24,821 nucleotides of DNA, from the NCBI GenBank assembly GCA_051953655.1, contig JBQCIO010000227.1, positions 1 to 24,821 of the forward strand. Reading direction: 5' to 3'. Origin of the DNA: JBQCHF01 sp051953655. GTDB lineage: Bacteria; Actinomycetota; Actinomycetes; Motilibacterales; Motilibacteraceae. Of the stretch, positions 1 to 7,366 are shown one piece after another (position 1 is the first letter of the stretch; the number at the start of each line of letters is the position of its first letter). The notes beneath the pieces are model-generated. The model saw only the letters and a list, made by a program, of their open reading frames with translations, was not told the origin of the DNA and did not search any database. Position numbers and translations under genes: made by a program.

Positions 1-35
1 GGGGGCTCCGGGTCGGCTATCCTCAACGTGCTTGT

Positions 36-109
36 GGGGGTGTGGTGTAGTTTGGTTGCGCGTTTGGTTGGGGAAGATGTGGTGGTGGGTTCAAATCCCG
101 CCACCCCGA
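36..109 (+). tRNA. tRNA-Pro, divergent or decaying (GGG, alternatively UGG register)
   Basis: A 74-nt cloverleaf aligns end to end with actinobacterial tRNA-Pro. The T arm (stem 85-89/97-101, loop TTCAAAT at 90-96) and D arm (45-48/58-61, G-G in the loop) are sound, and six acceptor pairs form (37-42 with 102-107). Three things are odd. The first acceptor pair is G36 against G108, where bacterial tRNA-Pro has C1-G72. The D loop ends in T instead of the usual A21. The anticodon stem 63-67/75-79 forms only two of five pairs if the anticodon is GGG at 70-72. Shifting the stem by one base (62-66/74-78) restores four weak pairs and would make the anticodon UGG, but leaves no base between the D and anticodon stems. 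A TATCCT -10-like hexamer lies at 18-23 and a strong terminator follows, so it looks transcribed. It may be a dispensable isoacceptor losing function. Confidence 0.65.
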
Positions 110-120
110 CGCCGCAGGAG

Positions 121-150
121 AGAGGCCCGGTCCACCAGGACCGGGCCTCT
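121..150 (+). terminator. Hairpin terminator of the tRNA-Pro gene
   Basis: Perfect 13-bp inverted repeat (121-133 with 138-150) around the loop ACCA, starting 11 nt after the tRNA 3' end. There is no long T-run, as is usual for actinobacterial terminators. Confidence 0.85.
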
Positions 151-213
151 CGTGCGTCCCGCTCGCGGATCCCTCGTGTGCGGTGCCGGCGCCGGTGGGT
201 CAGACTGCCGCGC

Positions 214-2073
214 GTGACCGAGCAGCGCAGCGAGCCTCAGGACCAGCAGCACGGATGGCCGGCGGACGTGCCGGTGTGGGAGCGACGGTTCCGGGCGGCG
301 CGGGTGTCGCTGCCGGACTGGGCCGACGATGCCCCGGAGCGCTGCGTCTACGTCAGCAACGCCACCGGCACCTTCGAGGTGCACGCGTGGGACCGCGCCG
401 GCGGGACGCACCGGCAGGTGACCGACCGGCCCAACGGCACCACGGACGCCGCCATCGACCCGGCCGGCGAGCGGATCTGGTGGTTCGACGACACCGACGG
501 CGACGAGTACGGCGTGTGGCGGGTGCAGCCGTTCGCCGGCCCGTCGGCCCGCGGGGACGGCGACGGCAAGGACCCCGAGGCGGTGCCGGGCCTCCCCCGC
601 GCCTACTCCGCCGGGCTGGCGCTCGGCCGCGGCGGGGTCGCCGTCGTCGGGCTCTCCGACGACGACTACGGCACCCGCATCGTGCTGTCCCGACCGGGTG
701 CCGAGCCGGTCACGGTCTACGAGCACGAGGAGAACGCCGGCGTCGGCGACCTGTCCGACGACGGCAGCCTGCTCGCGATCGTGCACAGCGAGCACGGCGA
801 CTCCCGCCACCCGGCGGTGCGGGTGCTGCGCACCGCCGACGCTGCCGGGTCCGATCGGACCGTGGCCGACCTGTGGGACGGCGAGGGCAAGGGCCTGGAG
901 GTGCTCGGCTTCGAGCCGGTGGCCGGCAGCACCTGGCTGCTGCTGCAGCACGAGCGGCGCGGGCAGGGCGAGCTGCTGATGTGGGACGTCGCCTCCGGCG
1001 AGCAGCGCGAGCTGGCGCTGGACCTGCCCGGCGAGCTCGCCGCCGAGTGGTACCCGGACCGCCGCGCGCTGCTGGTCGAGCACGAGCAGGGCGCCCGCAG
1101 CGAGCTGTTCCGCTACGACGTCGACGCAGGCACGCTCACCCCGCTCGACACCCCCACCGGCGTGGTCGCCGGCGGCACCGCCCGCCCGGGGGGCGAGGTG
1201 TGGTTCTCCTGGTCCTCCTCGGCCTCGCCGCGGGTCGTGCTCTCGACCGGCGGCGACGTCGTCCTCACCGCCCCCGGTCCGACGGCGCCGGAGTCGGTGC
1301 CGGCCGAGGACGTCACCGCGCAGGGGCCGGGCGGGACGATCCACGCGCTGCTGTCCCGCCCCGCATCGGGCACCGCGCCGTACGCGACGGTGTTCCTGGC
1401 GCACGGCGGCCCGACCCACCACGACAGCGACGAGTTCGCGCCGGACGTCGCCGCCTGGGTGGACGCCGGCTACGCCGTCGTGCGGGTGAACTACCGCGGC
1501 TCCACCGGCTACGGGTCGGCCTGGCGGGACGCGCTGGAGGCCCGGGTGGGGCACGTCGAGCTCGAGGACTTCGCCGCGGTGCGCGCGGCGCTGGTGCAGG
1601 ACGGGATCGTCCACCCGGGGCGGACGATCCTGGCCGGGGCCTCCTGGGGCGGCTTCCTCACCCTGCTCGGCCTGGGGACCCAGCCGGACCTGTGGGCGCT
1701 GGGGGTGGCCGGGGTGCCGGTGGCGGACTACGTGGCCGCGTACGAGGACGAGATGGAGGGCCTCAAGGCCTTCGACCGGTCGCTGTTCGGCGGCTCCCCG
1801 GAGGAGGTGCCCGAGCGCTACGCCGACTCCAGCCCGCTCACCTACGTCGACGCCGTCCGCGCGCCGGTGCTGGTGCTGGCCGGCGAGAACGACCCGCGCT
1901 GCCCGATCCGGCAGATCGACAACTACCTGGCCCGGCTGGCCGAGCGCGGCGCCCCGCACGAGGTCTACCGCTACCAGGCCGGCCACGGCTCCGCGGTGGT
2001 CGAGGAGCGGGTCCGCCAGCAGCGCGCCGAGCTCGACTTCGCCCTGCGCCACCTCCCCCCGACCACGACCTGA
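214..2073 (+). CDS. S9 family prolyl oligopeptidase-type serine hydrolase
   Basis: A 619-aa cytoplasmic-looking protein without a signal peptide. The first ~380 residues have the repeated short beta-strand character of the S9 beta-propeller, and the C-terminal ~240 residues form the alpha/beta-hydrolase domain. The oxyanion-side region reads FLAHGGP. The nucleophile is in GASWGG (Ser477), the acid is in GENDPRCP (Asp560) and the base is in AGHGS (His591), so the catalytic triad is complete and correctly ordered. The family cleaves short peptides, often after proline, or acts as an acylaminoacyl peptidase; the substrate cannot be told from sequence. The frame is open back to base 28, but that stretch covers the tRNA and its terminator, so the GTG at 214 was chosen; its ribosome binding site is weak. 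The gene stands alone and converges on the tetR gene. Confidence 0.85.
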   Translation: MTEQRSEPQDQQHGWPADVPVWERRFRAARVSLPDWADDAPERCVYVSNATGTFEVHAWDRAGGTHRQVTDRPNGTTDAAIDPAGERIWWFDDTDGDEYGVWRVQPFAGPSARGDGDGKDPEAVPGLPRAYSAGLALGRGGVAVVGLSDDDYGTRIVLSRPGAEPVTVYEHEENAGVGDLSDDGSLLAIVHSEHGDSRHPAVRVLRTADAAGSDRTVADLWDGEGKGLEVLGFEPVAGSTWLLLQHERRGQGELLMWDVASGEQRELALDLPGELAAEWYPDRRALLVEHEQGARSELFRYDVDAGTLTPLDTPTGVVAGGTARPGGEVWFSWSSSASPRVVLSTGGDVVLTAPGPTAPESVPAEDVTAQGPGGTIHALLSRPASGTAPYATVFLAHGGPTHHDSDEFAPDVAAWVDAGYAVVRVNYRGSTGYGSAWRDALEARVGHVELEDFAAVRAALVQDGIVHPGRTILAGASWGGFLTLLGLGTQPDLWALGVAGVPVADYVAAYEDEMEGLKAFDRSLFGGSPEEVPERYADSSPLTYVDAVRAPVLVLAGENDPRCPIRQIDNYLARLAERGAPHEVYRYQAGHGSAVVEERVRQQRAELDFALRHLPPTTT

Positions 2074-2087
2074 CCCCACCCCCTCCC

Positions 2088-2145
2088 GCCGTGATCAAGC
2101 AGACATGGTGAAGCGTTCGCTTCACCATGTCTGCTTGATCACGGC
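2088..2145. terminator. Perfect palindrome at convergent gene ends (TGATCA family)
   Basis: Two 28-bp arms (2088-2115 and 2118-2145) are perfectly complementary around a 2-nt TT loop. The element lies between the S9 hydrolase and the convergent tetR gene, and the tetR stop codon is inside it, within TGATCA at 2136-2141. Either transcript would form the same long hairpin, so it probably acts as a bidirectional terminator. It shares the pattern GTGATCA, then GC, then ATGGTGA with the palindrome at 6337-6396. Confidence 0.8.
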
Positions 2146-2909
2146 AGGGGGGCTGCCGGGTCTGCCGGGTCTGCCAGGTCGGCGCCGGGGAGCGGGGCGC
2201 GGAGGGCGTGCAGGAGGTCGACGACCTCGCGGGTCACCGGGCGGAGCAGGCGCAGCCGGGAGAGGCTCACCAGCCGGTCCACCAGGGGCACGGTGCGCTC
2301 GACGAGCAGGCGGGAGCGGCGGACGTCGGGCGAGCGGTCGTGCACCCAGAACAGCACGACGCCGAGGTGGTGCAGCCAGAGCAGCTCGGGCAGCTCGGTG
2401 CGCAGCTGCGGGTCGAGCTTGGCGTCGCTGCCGGCCAGGACCTCGGCGAACAGGGCGATGTTGGCCTCGCGGGCGGGGGCGGACTCGGCCGAGAACGGCG
2501 AGAGCGGCGAGGTGGGCTCCGCGGCCACCTTGAAGAACTTGGCCGCGAACGACTGGTACGGGGCGGCCACCTCGAACCAGGTGAGGTGCACGATCCGCAG
2601 CCGGGCCGAGAGCGCGCGCACCCCGGCCAGGCGCTCGCCGACGGCGGCGCGGTGCTCGGCGGCGATCTGGTCGTAGAAGGCCTGGACCAGGTGCTCTTTC
2701 GAGTCGAAGTAGTAGTAGGCGTTGCCGACCGAGACCCCGGCCTCCTTGGCCACCGCGCGCATCGTGGTCTCGTCGTAGCCGCGCTCGCGGAACAGGCGCA
2801 GCGCGGTGGCGAGGATGAGCTCCTTGGTCTGCGCCCGCGGCGCAGCGGGTCCGCCGGCAGCGGGAGGGGCCTCGACGGCGGACTCGGGTGCCACGGAGGG
2901 AGACCTCAT
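2139..2909 (-). CDS. TetR/AcrR family transcriptional regulator
   Basis: A 256-aa protein. After an Ala/Pro-rich N-terminal tail of about 27 residues comes a canonical TetR helix-turn-helix, residues ~28-75: ILATALRLFRERGY, TMRAVAKEAGVSVG, then NAYYYFDSKEHL, which matches the family's recognition helix and YxYF signature. The remaining ~180 residues form the variable ligand-binding and dimerisation domain, whose ligand cannot be predicted. The ATG at 2909 follows a GGGTGG-like ribosome binding site; a GTG at 2939 is possible but has a poorer one. It lies 58 bp downstream of asd on the same strand and could be partly read through from lysC-asd. Whether it regulates those genes, the S9 hydrolase or something elsewhere is unknown. 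Confidence 0.88.
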   Translation of the reverse strand: MRSPSVAPESAVEAPPAAGGPAAPRAQTKELILATALRLFRERGYDETTMRAVAKEAGVSVGNAYYYFDSKEHLVQAFYDQIAAEHRAAVGERLAGVRALSARLRIVHLTWFEVAAPYQSFAAKFFKVAAEPTSPLSPFSAESAPAREANIALFAEVLAGSDAKLDPQLRTELPELLWLHHLGVVLFWVHDRSPDVRRSRLLVERTVPLVDRLVSLSRLRLLRPVTREVVDLLHALRAPLPGADLADPADPAAPLP

Positions 2910-2967
2910 CGGTCCACCCGCCCCCTCGTCAAGACTCACGGCGAGGGGGCTTGCGCGCGGCTGGTGG

Positions 2968-4038
2968 TCAGGCCCGCTCGGTGAGCTCGGCCGCGACGAC
3001 CTCGGCGATCTGCGCGGTGTTGAGCGCCGCGCCCTTGCGCAGGTTGTCCCCGCACAGGAACAGGTCGAGCGAGTTCGGGTCGTCGATGGCCCGGCGCACC
3101 CGGCCGACCCAGGTCGGGTCGGTGCCGACGACGTCGGCGGGCGTGGGGAACTCGGCCTTGGCCGGGTCGTCGAAGAGGACCACGCTGGCCGCGTCGCGCA
3201 GGATCTCCTGCGCCCCGGCCTGGGTGACCTCCTTCTCGAAGGTCGCGTGGACCGCGAGCGAGTGGGTCGTGACGACCGGCACCCGCACGCAGGTGGCCGA
3301 CACCTTCAGCCCCGGCAGGCCGAGGATCTTGCGGGACTCGTTGCGGACCTTGAGCTCCTCCGAGCTCCAGCCGTCGTCCTTGAGCGAGCCGGCCCACGGC
3401 ACCACGTTGAGCGCGAGCGGCGCCGGGAACGGACCGAGGTCTCCGACGGTGCGTCGGACATCGCCCGGCTTGGTGCCGGCGTCGGGGTTGGCGGCCACCT
3501 TGGCGATCTGGTCGCGCAGGGTGTCGATGCCGGACTGCCCGGCGCCGGAGGCCGCCTGGTAGCTGGCGACGACGAGCTCGCGCAGGCCGTACTCGGCGTG
3601 CAGCGCGCCCATCGCCACGATCATCGACAGCGTCGTGCAGTTCGGGTTGCTGATGATGCCCTTGGGCCGCACCCGTGCCGCCACGGCGTTGACCTCGGGC
3701 ACCACGAGCGGCACGTCGGGGTCCATCCGGAAGGCGCCGGAGTTGTCCACGGCCACGGCGCCGCGCGCGGCGGCGATGGGGGCCCACTCGGCCGAGACCT
3801 CGTCGGGCACGTCGAACATGGCGACGTCGACGCCGTCGAAGACCTCGGGCGCCAGCGCCTGGACCTCGACCTCCTCGCCGCGCACGACGAGCCTGCGCCC
3901 GGCCGAGCGGGCCGAGGCGATCAGGCGGATCTCGCCCCAGACGTCCTCGCGGGTGGACAGCAGGTCGAGCATCACCGAGCCGACGGCCCCGGTGGCGCCG
4001 ACGACGGCGAGCGTGGGGCGGTCGCTGCGGGCGCTCAT
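2968..4038 (-). CDS. asd: Aspartate-semialdehyde dehydrogenase
   Basis: A 356-aa enzyme that reduces aspartyl-4-phosphate to aspartate 4-semialdehyde with NADPH, the branch point to diaminopimelate/lysine, threonine and methionine. The N-terminal Rossmann motif GATGAVG is at residues 14-20. The catalytic cysteine lies in SNPNCTT (Cys134), the conserved SYQAASGAGQSG follows at ~159-170, and RVPVVTTHS carries the substrate-binding Arg252 and the acid/base His259. Length is within the normal 340-370 range. The ATG overlaps the lysC stop as ATGA (4035-4038), so translation is probably coupled and the two form an operon. Confidence 0.96.
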   Translation of the reverse strand: MSARSDRPTLAVVGATGAVGSVMLDLLSTREDVWGEIRLIASARSAGRRLVVRGEEVEVQALAPEVFDGVDVAMFDVPDEVSAEWAPIAAARGAVAVDNSGAFRMDPDVPLVVPEVNAVAARVRPKGIISNPNCTTLSMIVAMGALHAEYGLRELVVASYQAASGAGQSGIDTLRDQIAKVAANPDAGTKPGDVRRTVGDLGPFPAPLALNVVPWAGSLKDDGWSSEELKVRNESRKILGLPGLKVSATCVRVPVVTTHSLAVHATFEKEVTQAGAQEILRDAASVVLFDDPAKAEFPTPADVVGTDPTWVGRVRRAIDDPNSLDLFLCGDNLRKGAALNTAQIAEVVAAELTERA

Positions 4039-4553
4039 CGGCCGGTCCCGGCGTAGACGACGGCCTCGTTCTCGCCGTCGAGGTCGAACGCGGAGTGCAC
4101 GGCCTGCACGGCGGAGTCGACGTCGTCGGCGGCCACGACGACCGAGATGCGGATCTCGGAGGTGGAGATCATCTCGATGTTGACGCCGGCCTCGGACAGC
4201 GCCGCGAAGAACTTGGCGGACACGCCCGGGTGGCTGCGCATGCCGGCGCCGATGAGGGAGACCTTGCCGATCTGGTCGTCGTAGCGCAGCGACTCGAAGC
4301 CGACCTCGGCCTGGATCCGCTCGAGCGCCTTGAGCGCCGGGGCGCCCTCGGTCTTGGGCAGCGTGAAGGAGATGTCGGTGCGCCCGGTGGAGGCGGCCGA
4401 CACGTTCTGCACGATCATGTCGATGTTGGTGTCGGCCAGCGCGACCGCGGCGAAGATGCGCGCCGCCTCGCCGACCTTGTCCGGCACGCCGACGACCGTG
4501 ATCTTGCCCTCGCTGCGGTCGTGCGCGACGCCGGAGATGATCGCTTGCTCCAC
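4035..4553 (-). CDS. lysC: Aspartate kinase beta subunit from an internal in-frame start
   Basis: Inside lysC, codon 250 is a GTG at 4551-4553 preceded, with a 5-nt gap, by the strong ribosome binding site GGAAGGGG (4559-4566). Translation there gives a 172-aa protein starting VEQAIISGVAHDRSEGK and containing only the ACT domains. In C. glutamicum the regulatory beta subunit is known to start at the same residue of LysC, with a very similar sequence. The codon position, the ribosome site and the start sequence therefore agree. The beta subunit would pair with the alpha subunit in an alpha2beta2 enzyme and carry part of the feedback-inhibitor site. Confidence 0.85.
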   Translation of the reverse strand: MEQAIISGVAHDRSEGKITVVGVPDKVGEAARIFAAVALADTNIDMIVQNVSAASTGRTDISFTLPKTEGAPALKALERIQAEVGFESLRYDDQIGKVSLIGAGMRSHPGVSAKFFAALSEAGVNIEMISTSEIRISVVVAADDVDSAVQAVHSAFDLDGENEAVVYAGTGR

Positions 4554-5300
4554 GGTGTCCCCTTCCGGTTCGGCCACCACCCAGGTGCCCTCCTTCTGCG
4601 AGAAGGACGAGCGCACGTGGATGGGCACGTTGTAGCGGCGGGCGTACTCGACGCACCGCAGGTGCAGCACCTTGGCCCCGCAGGCGGCCATCTCGAGCAT
4701 CTCCTCGTAGGAGATCCGCGGGATGCGGCGGGCGGCGGGCACGATGCGCGGGTCGGCGGTGAAGACGCCGTCGACGTCGGTGTAGATCTCGCAGTGGCTG
4801 GCGCCGAGCGCCGCGGCCAGCGCGACCGCGGTGGTGTCGGACGCACCGCGGCCCAGCGTCGTGATGTCCTTGGTGTCCTGGCTGACGCCCTGGAAGCCGG
4901 CCACGATCGCGATGTCGCCCTCGGCGACGGCGGCCTGGATGCGGCTGGGCGTGATGTCGATGATCCGGGCGTTGCCATGCGCGGCGGTCGTGATGACCCC
5001 GGCCTGGCTGCCGGTGAAGGAGCGGGCCTCGTAGCCCAGGCTCGCGATCGCCATGGCCAGCAGCGCGGCGCTCATCCGCTCGCCCGCGGTCAGCAGCATG
5101 TCCAGCTCGCGCGGCGGGGGCAGCGGGGAGACCTGCTGGGCGAGGTCGAGCAACTCGTCGGTGGTGTCGCCCATGGCCGAGATGACGATGACGACGTCGT
5201 CGCCGGCCTTCTTGGTGGCCACGACCCGCTGGGCGACGCGCTTGATCGACGCCGCGTCCGCGACGGAGCTCCCGCCGTACTTCTGGACGACCAGGCCCAT
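4035..5300 (-). CDS. lysC: Aspartate kinase, alpha subunit (full length)
   Basis: A 421-aa enzyme that phosphorylates aspartate in the first step of the aspartate amino-acid pathway. It begins MGLVVQKYGGSSVAD, the aspartokinase nucleotide-binding signature, and has the amino-acid-kinase domain to about residue 245. Two ACT domains follow, including KITVVGVPDKVGEAARIF and KVSLIGAGMRSHPG, which in the family bind the feedback effectors lysine and threonine. The total length equals that of the Corynebacterium glutamicum LysC. An internal start makes the beta subunit (separate entry). The gene is preceded by a TAGACT -10-like element giving a leader of about 80 nt that includes a GC-rich self-complementary stretch. 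It is co-transcribed with asd. Confidence 0.97.
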   Translation of the reverse strand: MGLVVQKYGGSSVADAASIKRVAQRVVATKKAGDDVVIVISAMGDTTDELLDLAQQVSPLPPPRELDMLLTAGERMSAALLAMAIASLGYEARSFTGSQAGVITTAAHGNARIIDITPSRIQAAVAEGDIAIVAGFQGVSQDTKDITTLGRGASDTTAVALAAALGASHCEIYTDVDGVFTADPRIVPAARRIPRISYEEMLEMAACGAKVLHLRCVEYARRYNVPIHVRSSFSQKEGTWVVAEPEGDTVEQAIISGVAHDRSEGKITVVGVPDKVGEAARIFAAVALADTNIDMIVQNVSAASTGRTDISFTLPKTEGAPALKALERIQAEVGFESLRYDDQIGKVSLIGAGMRSHPGVSAKFFAALSEAGVNIEMISTSEIRISVVVAADDVDSAVQAVHSAFDLDGENEAVVYAGTGR

Positions 5301-5385
5301 GGGAACGTGCCTCCGGCTGCCACCCGGCGCCGCGGCGGGCGCTGGCGTCCCCCGGCGCGCGCCGGTCCTCGACTGTCGGGGAGGG

Positions 5386-5391
5386 AGTCTA
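5386..5391 (-). promoter_or_regulatory. Candidate -10 element of lysC-asd
   Basis: Reads TAGACT on the minus strand, preceded by TTG, matching the TAnnnT pattern seen before several genes here. The transcript would start near 5379, about 80 nt before the lysC ATG. No clear -35 is visible. The rest of the 270-bp gap to the divergent lipoprotein gene shows no other element I can name. Confidence 0.4.
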
Positions 5392-5570
5392 CAAGGGGGC
5401 AGTCGCCTCCTCCCTCATGTCCGCATGGCGGGATGCCTGTCTCAGATTTGCGCGCACCCGGCGTCCGCGGGCGGCTTCCTCCGGCGGACCCCGCCTCCGC
5501 GCGGACGATCCCGCGGACTGTCCGGTGGGCGGGGCTCACGGGACGAGCCAGACCTGCCGAAGACCATCGG

Positions 5571-6347
5571 GTGAGCCGTCCCGTCCGCGCGCCCCGCGTC
5601 CGCCCCCCGCGGACCGCGTCGCGGGCGTCGGCGGTCCTGGGCGCCGTCGCCGCCACCGCGGCCTGCGCCGTCGTCGCCGGGTGCGCGGGGTCGTCGGAGC
5701 CTGCGTCCGCCCCGCCGGCGACCTCCCCCGCCCAGTCCACCGTCACCTCGGCGGCCACCCCCGCCGAGGCCGTGGACGACGCCAGCACCCGGGCCGCGCG
5801 GGCCATCGGCAGCACCTCGACAGCCCGGTACTCGCTCACCACCACCGACGGCACCACCGCGCAGGTCGTGGTGGCCCGCGACGGCAGGAAGCTGCGCCTG
5901 GACCTGGTCCACGGGGAGCGCACCGACTCGCTGCTGCTCACCGCGGACGGCACGGCCGTCTCGTGCCATGCAGCAGCCCAGCCGTCGAGGCGGCTGTCCA
6001 CCTGTCTGCGCCTCGCCGGACCCGGGCAGCCGCTGCCGCCGCTGCTCGACCCGGGCCTGGAGCGGGTGGTGACCGCCAGCCTGACCTACCTCGCCGCCGG
6101 GGTGGCCACGGCCCGCCCGGCCTCGTCCCTGCCGGCGGCCTCCGCGCTGCCGGCAGCGCAGTGCTACGACGTCACGGGCATCGGCCAGGACGCCGGCACC
6201 TACTGCCTGAGCGTCGACGGCCTGCTGCGCCGGGCCGTCTTCCCCTCCGGCACCCTCGACCTGGTCTCGGTCGGCACGCCCCCGGCCGCGGCCACCTTCG
6301 CCCCGCCGGTCCGCCCCACCCCCCTCCCCACCCCTTCCTCCTCGTGA
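5571..6347 (+). CDS. Putative secreted lipoprotein of unknown function
   Basis: A 258-aa protein with an Arg-rich N terminus, a hydrophobic stretch at ~20-36 and the lipobox VVAGC with the lipidated Cys38, so it should be exported and anchored to the outer face of the membrane. A Ser/Thr/Ala/Pro linker (~40-70) precedes a globular domain with four further cysteines that could form two disulphides. The C terminus is Pro-rich. Part of it (RYSLTTTDGTTAQVVVARDGR) resembles the beta-sheet start of LppX/LprG-like lipoproteins, but I cannot assign a family. The GTG at 5571 puts the signal peptide at the N terminus; the upstream ATG at 5433 would bury it. No good ribosome site is seen. The stop codon lies inside the palindrome at 6337-6396. 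Confidence 0.75.
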   Translation: MSRPVRAPRVRPPRTASRASAVLGAVAATAACAVVAGCAGSSEPASAPPATSPAQSTVTSAATPAEAVDDASTRAARAIGSTSTARYSLTTTDGTTAQVVVARDGRKLRLDLVHGERTDSLLLTADGTAVSCHAAAQPSRRLSTCLRLAGPGQPLPPLLDPGLERVVTASLTYLAAGVATARPASSLPAASALPAAQCYDVTGIGQDAGTYCLSVDGLLRRAVFPSGTLDLVSVGTPPAAATFAPPVRPTPLPTPSSS

Positions 6348-6396
6348 TCATGCGGAGATGGTGACCTCACCCTTCCTGCATGATCACGTGAGGAGG
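6337..6396. terminator. Imperfect palindrome at convergent gene ends (TGATCA family)
   Basis: Outer arms CCTCCTC (6337-6343) and GAGGAGG (6390-6396), inner arms GTGATCATGC and GCATGATCAC, then a tip GGTGA-CC-TCACC at 6360-6371; a 3-nt insertion (CAC) sits in the right arm. The plus-strand lipoprotein ends on the TGA of TGATCA at 6345-6350, and the minus-strand gene ends on the TGA of TGATCA at 6381-6386. This is a probable two-way terminator related to the palindrome at 2088-2145. Confidence 0.8.
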
Positions 6397-7346
6397 GTGG
6401 GCGGCCGGAGGGGGCGGGCCTCGGCGGGGAGGACGGGGTCGGCGCCGGGCGGGGTCACGCCGTGCAGGACGTGGGCGAGCACCTCGACGCCGCGGACGAC
6501 TCGCGGGCCTGGGCGGCTGTGATAAGCCGGGCCGTCCAGCACCCAGACCTGGCCGGAGCGGACGGCCGGCAGGTCGGCCCAGCCGGGCAGCGAGGTCAGC
6601 ACCGGTGCCTCGGCCAGCGTGCGCTCCATCGGCAGGCCGCACGGCAGCAGCAGCACGACGTCGGGAGCCACGTCCAGCACGGCCGGCCACTCCATCGGGC
6701 TGGTGTGCGTGCCCGGCGCGGTGAGCAGGTCGATGCCGCCCGCGTGCGCGATCTGGTCCGGAACCCAGTGCCCAGCGGGCCACAGCGGGTCCAGCCACTC
6801 GATCGCCACCACCCGGACCGGGTCGCGGCCGGCGACGGCGGAGCGCACCGCCTCCAGCCGCCGGGCGGCGTCGTCGAGCACCGCGCGGGCGGCGTCCTCG
6901 CGCCCGGTCAGCCGGCCCACCGCGAGCACGGTGTCCAGCACCTCGACGTAGGTGCGCGGCTCCAGGCTCACCACCTGCGGACCGCCCGCCTCGCCGTGCA
7001 GCCGCCGGACCGTCTCCGACACCCGGTCGTAGGAGAGCGCGCAGACGTCGCACAGCTCCTGGGTGAGCACCAGGTCCGGCGCCAGCGCGGCCAGCACCTC
7101 GGCGTCGAGGCCGTAGAGCGAGGAGCCCGAGTGCGCGGACGCACCCACCGCTGACCGGCTGACTGCTCGGCTGATCTCCCGGCTGCTCAGCCCGTCGACG
7201 TCGAGCGCGGTGGAGGTGACCACCGGGACGTCGTCGAGCTCACCGGGCGGCCAGTCGCACTCGTGGGTCCGCCCGACCAGCGCGTCGCGCAGCCCGAGCG
7301 AGACGACGACGTCGGTGGCCGCCGGCAGCAGCGAGACGATCCGCAC
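6384..7346 (-). CDS. BtuF-like solute-binding-fold protein without a signal peptide
   Basis: A 320-aa protein of the cobalamin/siderophore-type periplasmic-binding fold (COG0614-like). It starts VRIVSLLPAATDVVVSLGL, continues with GRTHECDWPPG and has QELCDVCALS around residue 100, all features of a widespread stand-alone 'cobalamin-binding protein' group. The second lobe includes APDVVLLLPCG and GQVWVLDGPAYHSRPGPR. The GTG at 7346 begins the conserved core directly, leaving no signal peptide or lipobox, and no ABC permease or ATPase is nearby, so it is probably cytoplasmic and not part of a transporter. It lies 20 bp behind the DUF5063 gene on the same strand and is probably co-transcribed. 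The ligand is unknown. Confidence 0.78.
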   Translation of the reverse strand: MRIVSLLPAATDVVVSLGLRDALVGRTHECDWPPGELDDVPVVTSTALDVDGLSSREISRAVSRSAVGASAHSGSSLYGLDAEVLAALAPDLVLTQELCDVCALSYDRVSETVRRLHGEAGGPQVVSLEPRTYVEVLDTVLAVGRLTGREDAARAVLDDAARRLEAVRSAVAGRDPVRVVAIEWLDPLWPAGHWVPDQIAHAGGIDLLTAPGTHTSPMEWPAVLDVAPDVVLLLPCGLPMERTLAEAPVLTSLPGWADLPAVRSGQVWVLDGPAYHSRPGPRVVRGVEVLAHVLHGVTPPGADPVLPAEARPLRPPTLLT

Positions 7347-7366
7347 GCGACGCGGACGCGCAGGGG

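Noticed and set aside
91..2079. Long minus-strand open frames opposite the S9 hydrolase
   Set aside because: Low-complexity Arg/Gly/Val-rich translation and no motif; shadows of a real gene in high-GC DNA.
4095..5570. Upstream extension of the lipoprotein frame over lysC
   Set aside because: It is antisense to lysC and would bury the signal peptide; the GTG at 5571 fits a lipoprotein start.
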